From NCBI GenBank assembly GCA_002796325.1, contig PCXA01000018.1, positions 186,001-250,000 of the forward strand: a stretch of 64,000 nucleotides of DNA, given 5' to 3'. Source of the stretch: Deltaproteobacteria bacterium CG11_big_fil_rev_8_21_14_0_20_47_16 (GTDB lineage Bacteria > UBA10199 > GCA-002796325 > 1-14-0-20-47-16). The position numbers and the translations under genes were made by a program. The notes beneath the pieces were generated by a model. The model was not told the DNA's origin. It did no database searches and worked only from the letters and a program-made list of their open reading frames with translations. This document shows positions 55,459 to 64,000 of this stretch, piece by piece. Position 1 is the first letter of the stretch, and the number at the start of each line of letters is the position of its first letter.

Positions 55459-56684
55459 TCCTACTGCTGGAAATTTCGTGCGGCGGGACGGCGAACAACT
55501 CTACTGTCACAACTGTCAATTCAGACAATGGATCGGTTACATATGGGATTCCTGCAACAACATCAGTGGATGGTATTACGACAGATATGTGTGGAACAGT
55601 CGCATGTACGGAAGGGGCGACACCTGGTACCACGCCGACTGCTCCGTATAGTGGTTTCCCCTCAAACATTACAGCACCAACGGTGAGTTCAATTGTTGTT
55701 AACAGCACATATACAATGAGTACGTCGGGTAACAACAGCTTTCCACTGCGTGGTAGTGGGAGCAGTTACGATAGTTTTGTCATTACATTCGATGAGGCCA
55801 TGCTTACGGACCAAGAGGCTGGGAGCAGTGGGGTTCCCGTGGATGCGGCTGATATTGACTTCTTGTGTACGGGTGATGATTCAACACAAAACCGCGTGAG
55901 TGGTGCCACTATTCAGTACAGCACCAGCACAACTTTGGCATTTTCATTACGTGCAACACTTCCGGCTGATACGGCTTGCACGCTTGTACTCAATGGTGCT
56001 GAAAATGGTATTGGTGGTACGCAACGTATTCGTGATCAATATCATAACCCTCTGATTAAAACGACATACACAATTAATACAGGTTGTGGCGTGTCCGACG
56101 ACTTCTCAAATGGATTAAGTTGCTGGACGGCGGTGAATACGGACAATGGTACATTCAGTGCCAGTAGCAGTGTCCTGACACTTTCAATTCCGGGTGCAGT
56201 TACATCAACGGCGGCTGGACAAAGCCCGACGGCCGCTGGTTTGTTAAAAACGGGCATTCGCAAATTAGCTGAAGCAGACTACATGCGCTTTGGCATCACA
56301 ATTGACTCTATTACAGGATTCTTAAATGACGGTGATGGTGTTGGGTTACGTGTGTCTGACCCCGATGGCAACTATATCGTGTTTATGGTGTCCAGTGATG
56401 CAGGTACGAATAAATACCGTGCACTATATGGTACAACTTCTACTGACACAGACACATTCTATGCCTCAACATATACAGCTGGGGATGAGATGTATATCCA
56501 ACTGACAGCGACAACAGTATCCATCGTATTTGATGATGGTGCGGGTGGTGGTGGGACTGTGGCCAACATTAGTTTGGCGATGGATTTAACAGACTTGGAT
56601 GTGCAGATACTGGGTATGAAGAATGGATCTGGTACGGCAAGTACAGTGACCATGTCCAACTTCTATGGAACCTTTGCGGAGTAG
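55419..56684 (+). CDS. Ig-like surface lipoprotein C (paralogue of lipoprotein A)
   Basis: The 421-residue protein has a short signal peptide MCRSRLHAGVTIVILLLEIS followed by CGG (lipobox LEISC) and a Ser/Thr/Asn-rich stalk. An SbsA-type Ig domain follows (FVITFDEAMLTDQEAG, LPADTACTLVLNGAENG). The C-terminal beta-rich domain begins CGVSDDFSNGLSCWTAV and continues MRFGITIDSITGFLNDGDGV, IVFMVSSDAGTNKYRALYG and VTMSNFYGTF. That domain is shared with lipoprotein A. No Shine-Dalgarno; the ATG lies 15 bases after the -12 of a sigma-54-like element. Followed after six bases by lipoprotein D. Confidence 0.8.
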   Translation: MCRSRLHAGVTIVILLLEISCGGTANNSTVTTVNSDNGSVTYGIPATTSVDGITTDMCGTVACTEGATPGTTPTAPYSGFPSNITAPTVSSIVVNSTYTMSTSGNNSFPLRGSGSSYDSFVITFDEAMLTDQEAGSSGVPVDAADIDFLCTGDDSTQNRVSGATIQYSTSTTLAFSLRATLPADTACTLVLNGAENGIGGTQRIRDQYHNPLIKTTYTINTGCGVSDDFSNGLSCWTAVNTDNGTFSASSSVLTLSIPGAVTSTAAGQSPTAAGLLKTGIRKLAEADYMRFGITIDSITGFLNDGDGVGLRVSDPDGNYIVFMVSSDAGTNKYRALYGTTSTDTDTFYASTYTAGDEMYIQLTATTVSIVFDDGAGGGGTVANISLAMDLTDLDVQILGMKNGSGTASTVTMSNFYGTFAE

Positions 56685-56690
56685 ACGGCT

Positions 56691-57833
56691 ATGATGAAAC
56701 AGGTAAGACATTTCTTGAGGAAGTCATGGCACGTAGGCCTGCTAGGGTTGGTCTTAGCTGTTAGTGGTGCATCGTGTGCTATTACTAACAATGCAGCGCC
56801 ATCGGGCGGTAGTAGTGCACCAATCGCAGTAGAAGTGCCGATGATTGTGCCAGCATCTATTGGTGTGGGTGGCGGTCTGGTAGGATCAGCAAATATTTCA
56901 TCACCACTGGGTAAGTCGATTATGGCGGCGATTGCGCCAGGTACCTATTTGAGCGTTAATGAAGAAGTGGATACGACGACTACCATTCTAAATAATTTTG
57001 TGGATGATGCTCTGGCGTCTGTGTTTTTGGATAATGGTACACCAGTTGAATTAACATCAAGCATCAGTAAGCACTCTGCAACAGTGACACTAAGTAGTGG
57101 TGTGATATTATACATCGACTATAAGGCGTTTGAGTTTACTGCATTTACGACGACGGATCCTGTTGGCATTAATCCTGGTTCACAAACCTGCTCTGGCAAT
57201 AATGCGGATCCAGCTACGACAGGAAAAGCCATTTGCATGCGTGTTTGGAAGTTATCCCCTGGGCAAGTCGTTACGGAATCAACGGATTTACGGTATATGG
57301 AAGCTTTGTTCACCGTGAAACCAACAGCTACAAATGATGGTGCTGGGTCGTTCCATATTGTTGCACCAATTCAAAACAGTGAGCCGTTCCAAGGTGGCTA
57401 CTCATATAATCGCAGCGGTGATAACCGTGAAGTGTTCGCAAATGTTAACATTCTTGATCCTGTATTGGAATTTGAGGCATACGGCGATCGATTGTATGTT
57501 AGTGACGAAGTTGATTCAGGGGATGTGCTGCACTATTTAAATAAGGCAGGTTTCCAAAGTAATGCAGCGAGCTTGTTGACAGCATATTTTTATGACACTG
57601 GATCCTACATCCGAGAAAATATTAAATTCACCAATACCAGGGGTACAGAGGAAATCGTGGTGCGCAATGCTTGTGTGAATCGCACGACAGGTGTGCAAGA
57701 CGTGAGTGGCACCAGTTGTACCGGGATTGCTGCAATTACGGATAGCTTCTTTGAGCCCGCGGTGCCAACAGATTACACATTCCAGGCTGACTTCTACCTA
57801 CAACCACCGAACGGAATTGACCCAACGAACTAA
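56691..57833 (+). CDS. Surface lipoprotein D (paralogue of lipoprotein B)
   Basis: The 380-residue protein has a basic N-region (MMKQVRHFLRKSWH), a hydrophobic stretch and lipobox SGASC. It then has NAAPSGGSSAPIAVEVP, closely matching lipoprotein B. The remainder is beta-rich with Cys pairs (SQTCSGNN...AICMRVW, RNACVN...GTSCTG) and no known domain. GGAG lies nine bases before the ATG, so it is translated normally from the C-D transcript. The C-D pair repeats the domain content of the A-B pair but in the opposite gene order. Confidence 0.78.
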   Translation: MMKQVRHFLRKSWHVGLLGLVLAVSGASCAITNNAAPSGGSSAPIAVEVPMIVPASIGVGGGLVGSANISSPLGKSIMAAIAPGTYLSVNEEVDTTTTILNNFVDDALASVFLDNGTPVELTSSISKHSATVTLSSGVILYIDYKAFEFTAFTTTDPVGINPGSQTCSGNNADPATTGKAICMRVWKLSPGQVVTESTDLRYMEALFTVKPTATNDGAGSFHIVAPIQNSEPFQGGYSYNRSGDNREVFANVNILDPVLEFEAYGDRLYVSDEVDSGDVLHYLNKAGFQSNAASLLTAYFYDTGSYIRENIKFTNTRGTEEIVVRNACVNRTTGVQDVSGTSCTGIAAITDSFFEPAVPTDYTFQADFYLQPPNGIDPTN

Positions 57834-57835
57834 GT

Positions 57836-58531
57836 TTACCGCCGGCGTCCGAAGAGTCGCAGTAAGCTCAGGAACAAGTTGATGAAGTTCAGGTACAGGG
57901 CCAGCGCCATCATGAGCGATGCCTTGCGCGATTCATCTGAATCCGAAGCAAAGAATTTACCCATCTCTTTGGCGCGTTGCGTGTCATAGGCGGTGAGTAA
58001 TGTGAAGACGATCACGCCAATGAAACCAATCATCCAACCCATCGAATCACTGTGGGTAAACATATTCACGACACTCGCAATCACAACTCCAAAAAGTCCC
58101 ATAATCGCAAAGCTGCCCACTTGGGTGAGGTCGCGCTTGGTAACTGCACCATAAATACTCATGGAGACATACATGCCTGCGGTAATTGCAAATGTGCCGG
58201 CAATGGATGCCGATGTGTACGCCAGAAAAATAACGGAGAGGGTGACGCCGTTCATGGCGGCATAGGTGACGAAAAGTAGTGAGGCCACAGTGCTCGTAAT
58301 TTTATTCAGCAAAAAGGAAAACCCAAGAACCATTGCCAGTTCAGCGATCATGAGTCCCATGAACACACCGGGTGTTTTGAACACGAATTCCATGACAGCG
58401 GGTGTCGTGACCACAAAAAATGAAACGACCGCTGTGAGTCCCAATCCAAATCCCATCCAGCCATACATGCGGCTCAAAAATTGATTGGTGGTGGCTGAAG
58501 CCGTAATAGGTCGTGCGTTGAGTTCTTGCAT
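57836..58531 (-). CDS. BAX inhibitor-1 / YbhL-YccA family membrane protein
   Basis: The 231-residue protein has seven hydrophobic segments, including MYGWMGFGLGLTAVVSFFVV, VASLLFVTYAAMNGVTLSVI, IAGTFAITAGMYVSMSIYG and MGWMIGFIGVIVFTLLTAYD. It also has the family-typical late YDTQRAKEM and ALYLNFINLFLSLLRLFG. Homologues (YccA, YbhL) interact with FtsH or act as pH-sensitive Ca2+ leaks. AAGGAG lies seven bases before the ATG at 58531; longer frames are not used. Confidence 0.93.
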   Translation of the reverse strand: MQELNARPITASATTNQFLSRMYGWMGFGLGLTAVVSFFVVTTPAVMEFVFKTPGVFMGLMIAELAMVLGFSFLLNKITSTVASLLFVTYAAMNGVTLSVIFLAYTSASIAGTFAITAGMYVSMSIYGAVTKRDLTQVGSFAIMGLFGVVIASVVNMFTHSDSMGWMIGFIGVIVFTLLTAYDTQRAKEMGKFFASDSDESRKASLMMALALYLNFINLFLSLLRLFGRRR

Positions 58532-58541
58532 GCAGATCTCC

Positions 58542-59324
58542 TTATATCGTTTGTGTCCAATTGTTGTTGGGTGGCACCACAACACAACGGTCGCCCATGT
58601 TGTGCATAAGCATGGCACCTTTAAATGTTTCGACATCACCCTCGCCCGGGTGACGGTTCCAGCCAAAACTTCCCCAGTGATTGGGAATGACAAATTCAGG
58701 GTTCAATTCTTGTGCGGCCTCTGCGGCTTGTTTGGGGGACAAGTGCGCCATATGATTCCAGGGCACAGAGACCATTGTGCCCACTGGTAGAAGTGCCACA
58801 TTGATCTTCATGGTATTGCCAATTTCTTTAAAATGGGTACCCGCGCGGGTATCGCCAGCAAAGTAGACGGACTTGTTATTATACCGGATGACCCAGCCAC
58901 AGACTTTTCGAAAGCGCCACGGTAGTATTTTGCCGCCATTGTGGCGTGCCGGAACTGCTGTGATCGTAAGTCCTGATGGTAGAGCGAAATGGGTCCACCA
59001 ATTGAGTGCAATGATCGGATTTTGGATAGTTGCCCGCAGTGCCATTGCCATGCCTTCTGGTACAAAGACAGGCACAGAACCAGGAATGAATTTGAAGCTG
59101 TCGATATTAAGGTGATCAGGGTGAGCATGGCTGATGACAACCGCATCCAGCGTTGGAAGCTGGCCAGGATCCGGCATCTCACTTTGTCGCTTCCACAGCA
59201 GGCATCGGCTGCCAAAGTGGGGATCCGTCAAAACATAATGCCCACCCAAACCAATGAGTTGAGTGCTATGCCCAAAGTTTTGGACGGAAACTGAAATTTG
59301 CGATTGCTCTTGTGGCTCGGTCAT
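58542..59324 (-). CDS. MBL-fold hydrolase (UlaG / NAPE-PLD-like)
   Basis: The 260-residue cytosolic metal-dependent hydrolase has the metal motif VVISHAHPDHLNID (HxHxDH), PARHNGG, YFAGDTRAGTH and PNHWGSFGW. The NFGHSTQLIGLGGHYVLTDPHF start and WGWVIRYNN-type core match the NAPE-PLD/UlaG branch, whose members cleave phosphodiesters or lactones; the substrate is unknown. The ATG at 59324 lies only 17 bases from the divergent alr ATG. The BI-1 gene follows after 10 bases and may be co-transcribed. Confidence 0.87.
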   Translation of the reverse strand: MTEPQEQSQISVSVQNFGHSTQLIGLGGHYVLTDPHFGSRCLLWKRQSEMPDPGQLPTLDAVVISHAHPDHLNIDSFKFIPGSVPVFVPEGMAMALRATIQNPIIALNWWTHFALPSGLTITAVPARHNGGKILPWRFRKVCGWVIRYNNKSVYFAGDTRAGTHFKEIGNTMKINVALLPVGTMVSVPWNHMAHLSPKQAAEAAQELNPEFVIPNHWGSFGWNRHPGEGDVETFKGAMLMHNMGDRCVVVPPNNNWTQTI

Positions 59325-59341
59325 TTTATGCAACGCCCCTC

Positions 59342-60508
59342 ATGTCACCCATATCCGAATCGCCGACAACTTCCACAGAAATTTTTCGTCCCACAATTGC
59401 AACGGTGGAGCGCGCTGCATTACTGCATAATTTAAATGTGATTCAAAGGGAATTGCCCAAGGGCGCAGAAATTTTAGCCATGGTGAAGGCCGATGCCTAT
59501 GGTCACGGCGCAGTTCACGTGGCGCAATGGTTATCCGATGCAGGTGTGACGGCATTTGGTGTCGCAACCATTGAAGAGGGTGTGGCACTTGTGATGGCGG
59601 GAATCAAAAAGCCAATTGTTGTAATGGGGGGCTTGCAGGGGGCATCTGACAGGGCGGCCAAGGCGTGTATTCAATTTGGCCTTATTCCGGTTATCCATTC
59701 AACACAAGCCATTGAGTGTTTGGCAAAAGTGGCAGGCCCACAATCTGTTACGGCCCACTTAAAGATCGATACCGGCATGGGTCGTTTGGGAATTCGACCA
59801 GAGTCATTGTCCGCGTTGCTACGTGTTTGGAAGCAGCACGCGAACCTTAAGTTGGGCGGTGTTATGACGCACTTCGCCAATGCGGGGGACCCGAAAGTCT
59901 TGACCGAACAGTTGCATGTCTGGAACAAATGTGTGAGAGAGGTCCGCTCTGAGCTGGGGACAATTCCATGTATTCATGTGGCCAATAGTGCTGCCATTTT
60001 ACGGCATGTTGTGCCGGAAATTGAAGCCGGCGAAACCATCTTGGTGCGGCCTGGAATCGCGCTGTACGGCAGCTCCAGCTATTCAGACGATTTAAAAACG
60101 CACCCATTGCAAGTGGTTATGTCGGTGAAAAGCCGCATTGTGCTCGTGAAGCATGTGCCCAAAGGAACTCCCATCAGTTATATGGGGGCGTATCAGTTGC
60201 CAGAAGAGGGGCGCGTTGCGGTGGTGCCGATTGGATATGCCGATGGATATCCGTGGGCCGCTCAGGGAAATGCTCAAGTATTGGTTAAGGGGTGTCGCGT
60301 TAAAGTGGCTGGCCGCATCACAATGGATATGTTGATGCTGGATGTATCCGACTATCCCGATGTACAGGTGGGGGATGAGGTTACGTTAATTGGTAGCCAA
60401 GGCACTGAAACCATCACCTCAGACGATGTTGCAGGGTGGGCAAGTACAATCTCTTATGAAATTATGTGTCACGTGGGGCCTCGGGTGCCGCGTGTCTATG
60501 TGGAGTAG
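59342..60508 (+). CDS. alr: Alanine racemase
   Basis: The 388-residue PLP enzyme supplies D-alanine for peptidoglycan. The PLP Lys lies in LAMVKADAYGHGAV and the catalytic Tyr in PISYMGAYQ. HLKIDTGMGRLGI, IHVANSAAILRH and VVPIGYADGYPW are typical. The ATG at 59342 is used; a GTG at 59312 would overlap the divergent MBL gene. No strong Shine-Dalgarno. The mlaE ATG follows after three bases. Confidence 0.95.
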   Translation: MSPISESPTTSTEIFRPTIATVERAALLHNLNVIQRELPKGAEILAMVKADAYGHGAVHVAQWLSDAGVTAFGVATIEEGVALVMAGIKKPIVVMGGLQGASDRAAKACIQFGLIPVIHSTQAIECLAKVAGPQSVTAHLKIDTGMGRLGIRPESLSALLRVWKQHANLKLGGVMTHFANAGDPKVLTEQLHVWNKCVREVRSELGTIPCIHVANSAAILRHVVPEIEAGETILVRPGIALYGSSSYSDDLKTHPLQVVMSVKSRIVLVKHVPKGTPISYMGAYQLPEEGRVAVVPIGYADGYPWAAQGNAQVLVKGCRVKVAGRITMDMLMLDVSDYPDVQVGDEVTLIGSQGTETITSDDVAGWASTISYEIMCHVGPRVPRVYVE

Positions 60509-60511
60509 TTG

Positions 60512-61327
60512 ATGAATCGGATGTTGGGCGGAATCGAATATGTTGCGGATTATGCGGGCGGTATGGCGATTAATGCCTGTCGTGGTTTGGGCAATTGGTC
60601 GTTATTTGTTTGGGAAGCCATGCGCTGGCTTACCCACGCCCCATACCGCATGCGTCTCTATTTCCAACAGATGGAATTTATCGGTGTGCGTTCGGTTCCG
60701 ATCATTGCATTGACTGGGCTTTTTGTAGGTGCTGTCTTTGGGCTGCAAACGGGTAAAGCCTTTGCCCTGTTCAATGCCGAAACTTTGGTGGGGGCCACGA
60801 TTGGGTTGTCACTCGCGCGCGAAATTGGTCCGGTGTTTACCGCACTCATGGTGACTGCGCGTGCCTGCTCAGCAATGGCCGCAGAGCTCGGTACCATGCG
60901 TGTTACTGAGCAAATCGATGCACTGGAAACCATGGCGGTGGACCCCATTCACTATTTGGTTGTGCCACGTGTTGTAGCGGCCACACTCATGACGCCACTG
61001 CTCACCGGCATTTTTATTTTTATCGGTGTGTTTGGCGGTTACTTGGTGGGTGTTCAATTGCTGAATATTGATGAAGGCTCCTTTTTAAACAAGTTATATT
61101 ATTACGTCGATGTGAATGACTTGATTGGTGGTTTAGTGAAGTCGGCGTTCTTCGGGTTCGCGATATCACTCATTAGTTGTTACCAAGGCTTCAATACTCG
61201 CAACGGTGCCGAGGGTGTAGGTCGCGCTACTACGCAAGCCGTGGTGATTTCGAGTGTTACGATTTTGATTTTGGATTACTTCCTGACGTCTTGGATTTTA
61301 CACGTCTTTAAGAGCACGATCATATGA
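60512..61327 (+). CDS. mlaE: MlaE-family ABC transporter permease (lipid asymmetry / MCE system)
   Basis: The 271-residue integral inner-membrane permease has five to six helices. Family segments: SVPIIALTGLFVGAVFGLQT, LSLAREIGPVFTALMVTARA, GTMRVTEQIDALETMAVDP and the conserved VVPRVVAATLMTPLLT. It works with MlaF and MlaD to move phospholipid between the membranes. GGAG lies before the ATG at 60512. Its end overlaps mlaF by four bases. Confidence 0.93.
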   Translation: MNRMLGGIEYVADYAGGMAINACRGLGNWSLFVWEAMRWLTHAPYRMRLYFQQMEFIGVRSVPIIALTGLFVGAVFGLQTGKAFALFNAETLVGATIGLSLAREIGPVFTALMVTARACSAMAAELGTMRVTEQIDALETMAVDPIHYLVVPRVVAATLMTPLLTGIFIFIGVFGGYLVGVQLLNIDEGSFLNKLYYYVDVNDLIGGLVKSAFFGFAISLISCYQGFNTRNGAEGVGRATTQAVVISSVTILILDYFLTSWILHVFKSTII

Positions 61328-62103
61328 CCGGTGATGCCATTGTATTTCATGATGTTTGCAAATCTTTTGGTACTCAAAAGGTACTTAGAGGACTTAATTT
61401 AACCATCCCACGTGGGAAGATTACAGTCATTATTGGCCGAAGCGGTGGGGGAAAATCCGTTATCTTGAAGCATATGATTGGCTTGCTGCGCCCTGATTCG
61501 GGCGAGGTCACCGTCGATGGCACCAACTTGTCGACATTGGACTCCATGAAGCTGCGCGAAATTCGCACCAAGTTTGGCATGCTCTTTCAAAATGCGGCCC
61601 TGTTTGATTCCATGAATGTCTTTGATAATGTCGCGTTTCCAATGGTAGAGCATAGTGATCTTGATAAAAATAAATTAGCCAAACGTGTGAAGGAACTGTT
61701 GAGTCTCGTTGGATTGCCAGATATCGGACATAAGATGCCGTCGGAATTGTCAGGTGGTATGCGTAAGCGTGTGGGATTGGCACGTGCTATTGCCTTAAAG
61801 CCTGAAATTATGCTGTATGACGAACCCACTACAGGGCTTGATCCAATTATGACCGATGCGATTGACAATTTGATCCTCTCCATGCAAAAGGAGCTCGGAA
61901 TTACATCTGTAGTCATTAGTCATGATATTGCAGCAACATTTCACGTGGCTGATAAGATTGCCATGTTAAGTGAGGGGGAAATTATCTTGTCTGGAACTCC
62001 CGACGTATTTAAAAAAACTGATGTTCCATTTGTTAGACAATTTTTGGAAGGACGTTCCACGCCGTCTGCAAGTGGCCTCAACGATATTAAGGACCTACGT
62101 TAA
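61324..62103 (+). CDS. mlaF: MlaF-family ABC transporter ATPase
   Basis: The 259-residue protein has Walker A GRSGGGKSVILKHMIGLL, signature LSGGMRKRVGLARAI, Walker B EIMLYDEPTTGLDPI and H-loop VISHDIAAT. The KSVILKH and MRKRV variants are typical of MlaF/Ttg2A. It energises the MlaE permease. Overlaps mlaE by four bases and mlaD by one. Confidence 0.95.
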   Translation: MTGDAIVFHDVCKSFGTQKVLRGLNLTIPRGKITVIIGRSGGGKSVILKHMIGLLRPDSGEVTVDGTNLSTLDSMKLREIRTKFGMLFQNAALFDSMNVFDNVAFPMVEHSDLDKNKLAKRVKELLSLVGLPDIGHKMPSELSGGMRKRVGLARAIALKPEIMLYDEPTTGLDPIMTDAIDNLILSMQKELGITSVVISHDIAATFHVADKIAMLSEGEIILSGTPDVFKKTDVPFVRQFLEGRSTPSASGLNDIKDLR

Positions 62104-63404
62104 TGAAGCGTGAAACAATGGTTGGCACGTTTGTGCTTATTGCTCTTGTGATTATGGGCTACATGACACTCAAAGTGGGTGGTGGCTCTGATTTTGCGGG
62201 TGGCAAAACGTATTATGTTACCGTGAACTCAGCGTTGGGTATTAATGACAAAACGCCAGTGCTGATTGCAGGTTACCAAGCAGGTGTTGTTGCCAAAATT
62301 TCGCTTGATGATTCCCGTCGTGCACGTCTTAAGCTTTCTGTGCAAAAAGATGTGTTCCTTCCAGAGGGAACACAAGCTGCTGTCCGTGCTAAGGGCGCTT
62401 TGGGTGAAACCTTTGTTGAAATTGTTCCCGGTCCAGTGGGTCAGCCGGAATTGGCGGATAACTCAGAATTGATTTATAATGGTTCTGGCGGTGATATTAA
62501 TAGTCTGGTGTCACGATTGAATGACATGACACCGGGTGCTGCCCATGCAGTTGATAATTTGGATAAGTTTACAACGGTTCTTAAAGATCTGATGATTCGC
62601 AATGAACAAAATGTGAATCGCATTTTGGAAAATTTCGCGATGTTGTCTTCTGATTTGCGAACAACTATTTCAGGTGCCGGGCCAAATGTTCAAGAAACTG
62701 CTGAACGCATTGCAAGTATCACCCAAAAGGTTGATGAAGGACGCGGTACGGTGGGGCGCTTGATCAATGATGATTCAACAGTCAATAAAGCCAATGAGGC
62801 TTTGGATAATATTAATGGTCTTGTAGGTGGTGTTCACCGTATGCAAACTGATATTGGCTATCATACGGAATATCTAGCTAATAAGCGGGACTTCAAAAAC
62901 TATGTGCATTTGGATTTGAAGCCGCGTCCGGATCAGGCTTTCATTTTGGAATTTGTGACCAACCCGTATCCACCACCAAGCGTCAGCATTCAGCAATCCA
63001 ATATCTCTGTGGGCGGGGCCACGACGTCGGTCTACTCCGTCAACAGCGTGACTCAGCGAAACAAGTTCTTGGTGTCTGCTGAGTTGGCCAAGAAGTTTTA
63101 TAACTGGCGATTGCGCGGTGGTATTATTGAATCCCGCGGTGGTGTGGGTCTTGATTATATGAATGGTCCCCTTTCTGCAGGAACATCTGTTTGGGACTTT
63201 GGTTCCAACGACGGTCGTACACCACAGGTTAAGGTGTATGGTAACCTAAATGTTACGAAGAGCCTCTACTTGACAGGTGGTGGTAACGACTTGCTCAATT
63301 CAACACAATCACGAAGCTGGATTGTTGGTGCTGGTGTGAAGGTGAGTGATGATGATGTTAAAGGTCTCTTAGGACTCGGTGCTAGCACCGTTGGAAACAA
63401 GTAG
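62103..63404 (+). CDS. MlaD-like MCE protein with C-terminal barrel-like extension
   Basis: The 433-residue protein has an N-terminal inner-membrane anchor ([18 protein letters not shown]) and an MCE domain (about 35-115: [42 protein letters not shown]). A helical region (about 130-260) with [20 protein letters not shown] follows. An extra C-terminal domain (about 270-433) of alternating strands starts [17 protein letters not shown] and ends [20 protein letters not shown]. coli MlaD (about 180 residues) lacks this last part. It could reach or insert in the outer membrane. Confidence 0.88.
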   Translation: MKRETMVGTFVLIALVIMGYMTLKVGGGSDFAGGKTYYVTVNSALGINDKTPVLIAGYQAGVVAKISLDDSRRARLKLSVQKDVFLPEGTQAAVRAKGALGETFVEIVPGPVGQPELADNSELIYNGSGGDINSLVSRLNDMTPGAAHAVDNLDKFTTVLKDLMIRNEQNVNRILENFAMLSSDLRTTISGAGPNVQETAERIASITQKVDEGRGTVGRLINDDSTVNKANEALDNINGLVGGVHRMQTDIGYHTEYLANKRDFKNYVHLDLKPRPDQAFILEFVTNPYPPPSVSIQQSNISVGGATTSVYSVNSVTQRNKFLVSAELAKKFYNWRLRGGIIESRGGVGLDYMNGPLSAGTSVWDFGSNDGRTPQVKVYGNLNVTKSLYLTGGGNDLLNSTQSRSWIVGAGVKVSDDDVKGLLGLGASTVGNK

Positions 63405-63405
63405 T

Positions 63406-64000
63406 ATGATTGAGCGTGCCCTCATTAGTGTTTCTGACAAATCTGGAATTCTTGATCTTGCCAAGCAACTGCATGCCATGAACATTAAGATTCTTTCCAC
63501 AGGGGGGACCGCTAAGGTTATTTCAGGTGCAGGTATCCCTGTTGTTGAAGTGTCTGATTTTACAGGGTTCCCTGAAATTTTAGATGGGCGTGTTAAAACA
63601 CTGCATCCTAAGGTGCATGCAGGGCTACTTGCACGTCGTGATATTCATGATGCAATTATGCAACGAGAAGGGCTTCCTTATATTGATTTGCTGGTTGTGA
63701 ATTTTTATCCATTCGAGAAAGCTGTTTCAGATCCCCAGTGCTCACTTGCAGATGCCGTTGAACAAATTGACATTGGTGGTCCGGGTATGGTGCGCTCTGC
63801 AGCCAAGAACTATACTGATGTAGCCGTTGTGACGGATCCATCAGATTATGAAGTGATATTACGGGAGTTGTCTGAAAAAAGGGAAGTGACGCGATCGACA
63901 CGATTTCGACTGGCCCAAAAAGCATTTGCACGAGTGGCTGAATACGACGCCGCGATTTGTCACTATTTGACACAATTTACTGATGAGTCACAGAAAAGTG
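63406..64000 (+). CDS. purH: Bifunctional AICAR transformylase / IMP cyclohydrolase, N-terminal part (runs off window)
   Basis: 198 codons are present and open to the window end. They show the IMP-cyclohydrolase (MGS-like) domain: [78 protein letters not shown] and [13 protein letters not shown]. PurH performs the last two steps to IMP. The ATG follows the MCE gene stop by one base, so it may be read from the mla operon. The AICAR transformylase half lies outside. Confidence 0.95.
   Translation, partial: MIERALISVSDKSGILDLAKQLHAMNIKILSTGGTAKVISGAGIPVVEVSDFTGFPEILDGRVKTLHPKVHAGLLARRDIHDAIMQREGLPYIDLLVVNFYPFEKAVSDPQCSLADAVEQIDIGGPGMVRSAAKNYTDVAVVTDPSDYEVILRELSEKREVTRSTRFRLAQKAFARVAEYDAAICHYLTQFTDESQKS

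Noticed and set aside
55388..55651. 87-codon frame overlapping the start of lipoprotein C
   Set aside because: Rich in Cys, Tyr and Trp in an unlikely pattern and fully inside a better supported lipoprotein gene.
59331..59340. sigma-54-like GG...GC before alr
   Set aside because: CGGTCATTTTATGC has nine rather than ten bases between GG and GC, which sigma-54 does not accept.

Overview
The window looks like an ordinary, densely packed chromosome segment of a free-living, Gram-negative, deltaproteobacterium-like organism (Bdellovibrionota / Myxococcota / Desulfobacterota in the broad sense). This placement is inference. It rests on many outer-membrane lipoproteins, an MlaEFD (MCE) lipid-transport operon, several sigma-54 activators with partner-switching regulators, futalosine-pathway menaquinone synthesis (mqnC), split purS/purQ/purL, and secreted proteins with Ig-like and lamin-tail domains. 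I see no phage, transposase, CRISPR array or rRNA operon. Two tRNA genes (Leu-TAA, Cys-GCA) lie near the left end.

Layout. 1-1.1 kb: tail of an unknown gene, a HAD phosphatase and two tRNAs. 1.1-9.1 kb: hpt; a divergent pair consisting of an exported ComEC-like nuclease-fold protein and an operon for a TolC-like protein, a lamin-tail lipoprotein and YraN; then acyl-CoA ligase, a DUF4870-type membrane protein, an SCP2 protein and nadE. 9.1-11.3 kb: an outer-membrane barrel and purN-purM. 11.5-18.9 kb: a regulatory island with a soluble PAS histidine kinase, three consecutive sigma-54 activators (the third with a dead receiver), a STAS antagonist, an RsbW-type kinase and a GAF-PP2C phosphatase. 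18.9-26.6 kb: folC, a SemiSWEET-like protein, an ABC-F ATPase, hemB, polA and a small exported protein. 26.7-30.5 kb: an FHA protein, hemCD and a proline-rich exported protein. 30.6-37.0 kb: purB-C-S-Q-L-F. 37.1-42.1 kb: a small DPBB-like protein, the cystathionine gamma/beta pair of transsulfuration, an iron alcohol dehydrogenase, a second SCP2 protein and a 230-bp palindromic element. 42.1-49.0 kb: mqnC, a lipoprotein, a short pgi, membrane and envelope-lipid genes and an unknown protein. 49.0-51.9 kb: thiS-thiG-thiC under a TPP riboswitch. 52.0-57.8 kb: four lipoprotein genes forming two related pairs. 57.8-64 kb: a BAX-inhibitor-1 protein, an MBL hydrolase, alr, mlaEFD and the start of purH.

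The most interesting signal is regulatory. Five genes for exported proteins carry GG-N10-GC elements matching the sigma-54 (-24/-12) consensus directly upstream: the ComEC-like protein, the TolC-like protein and three lipoproteins around 53-55 kb. In four of the five, the start codon lies only 14-16 nt from the -12 C and no Shine-Dalgarno is present, so the mRNAs should be leaderless. With three sigma-54 activators encoded in the same window, this suggests a sigma-54 regulon for surface and secreted proteins that has a characteristic leaderless architecture. The lipoprotein block itself is a duplicated two-gene module with inverted gene order.

Start codons were chosen from Shine-Dalgarno sequences, signal peptides and promoter positions. 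They often differ from the longest open frame. No database search was possible; all family names come from motif recognition.
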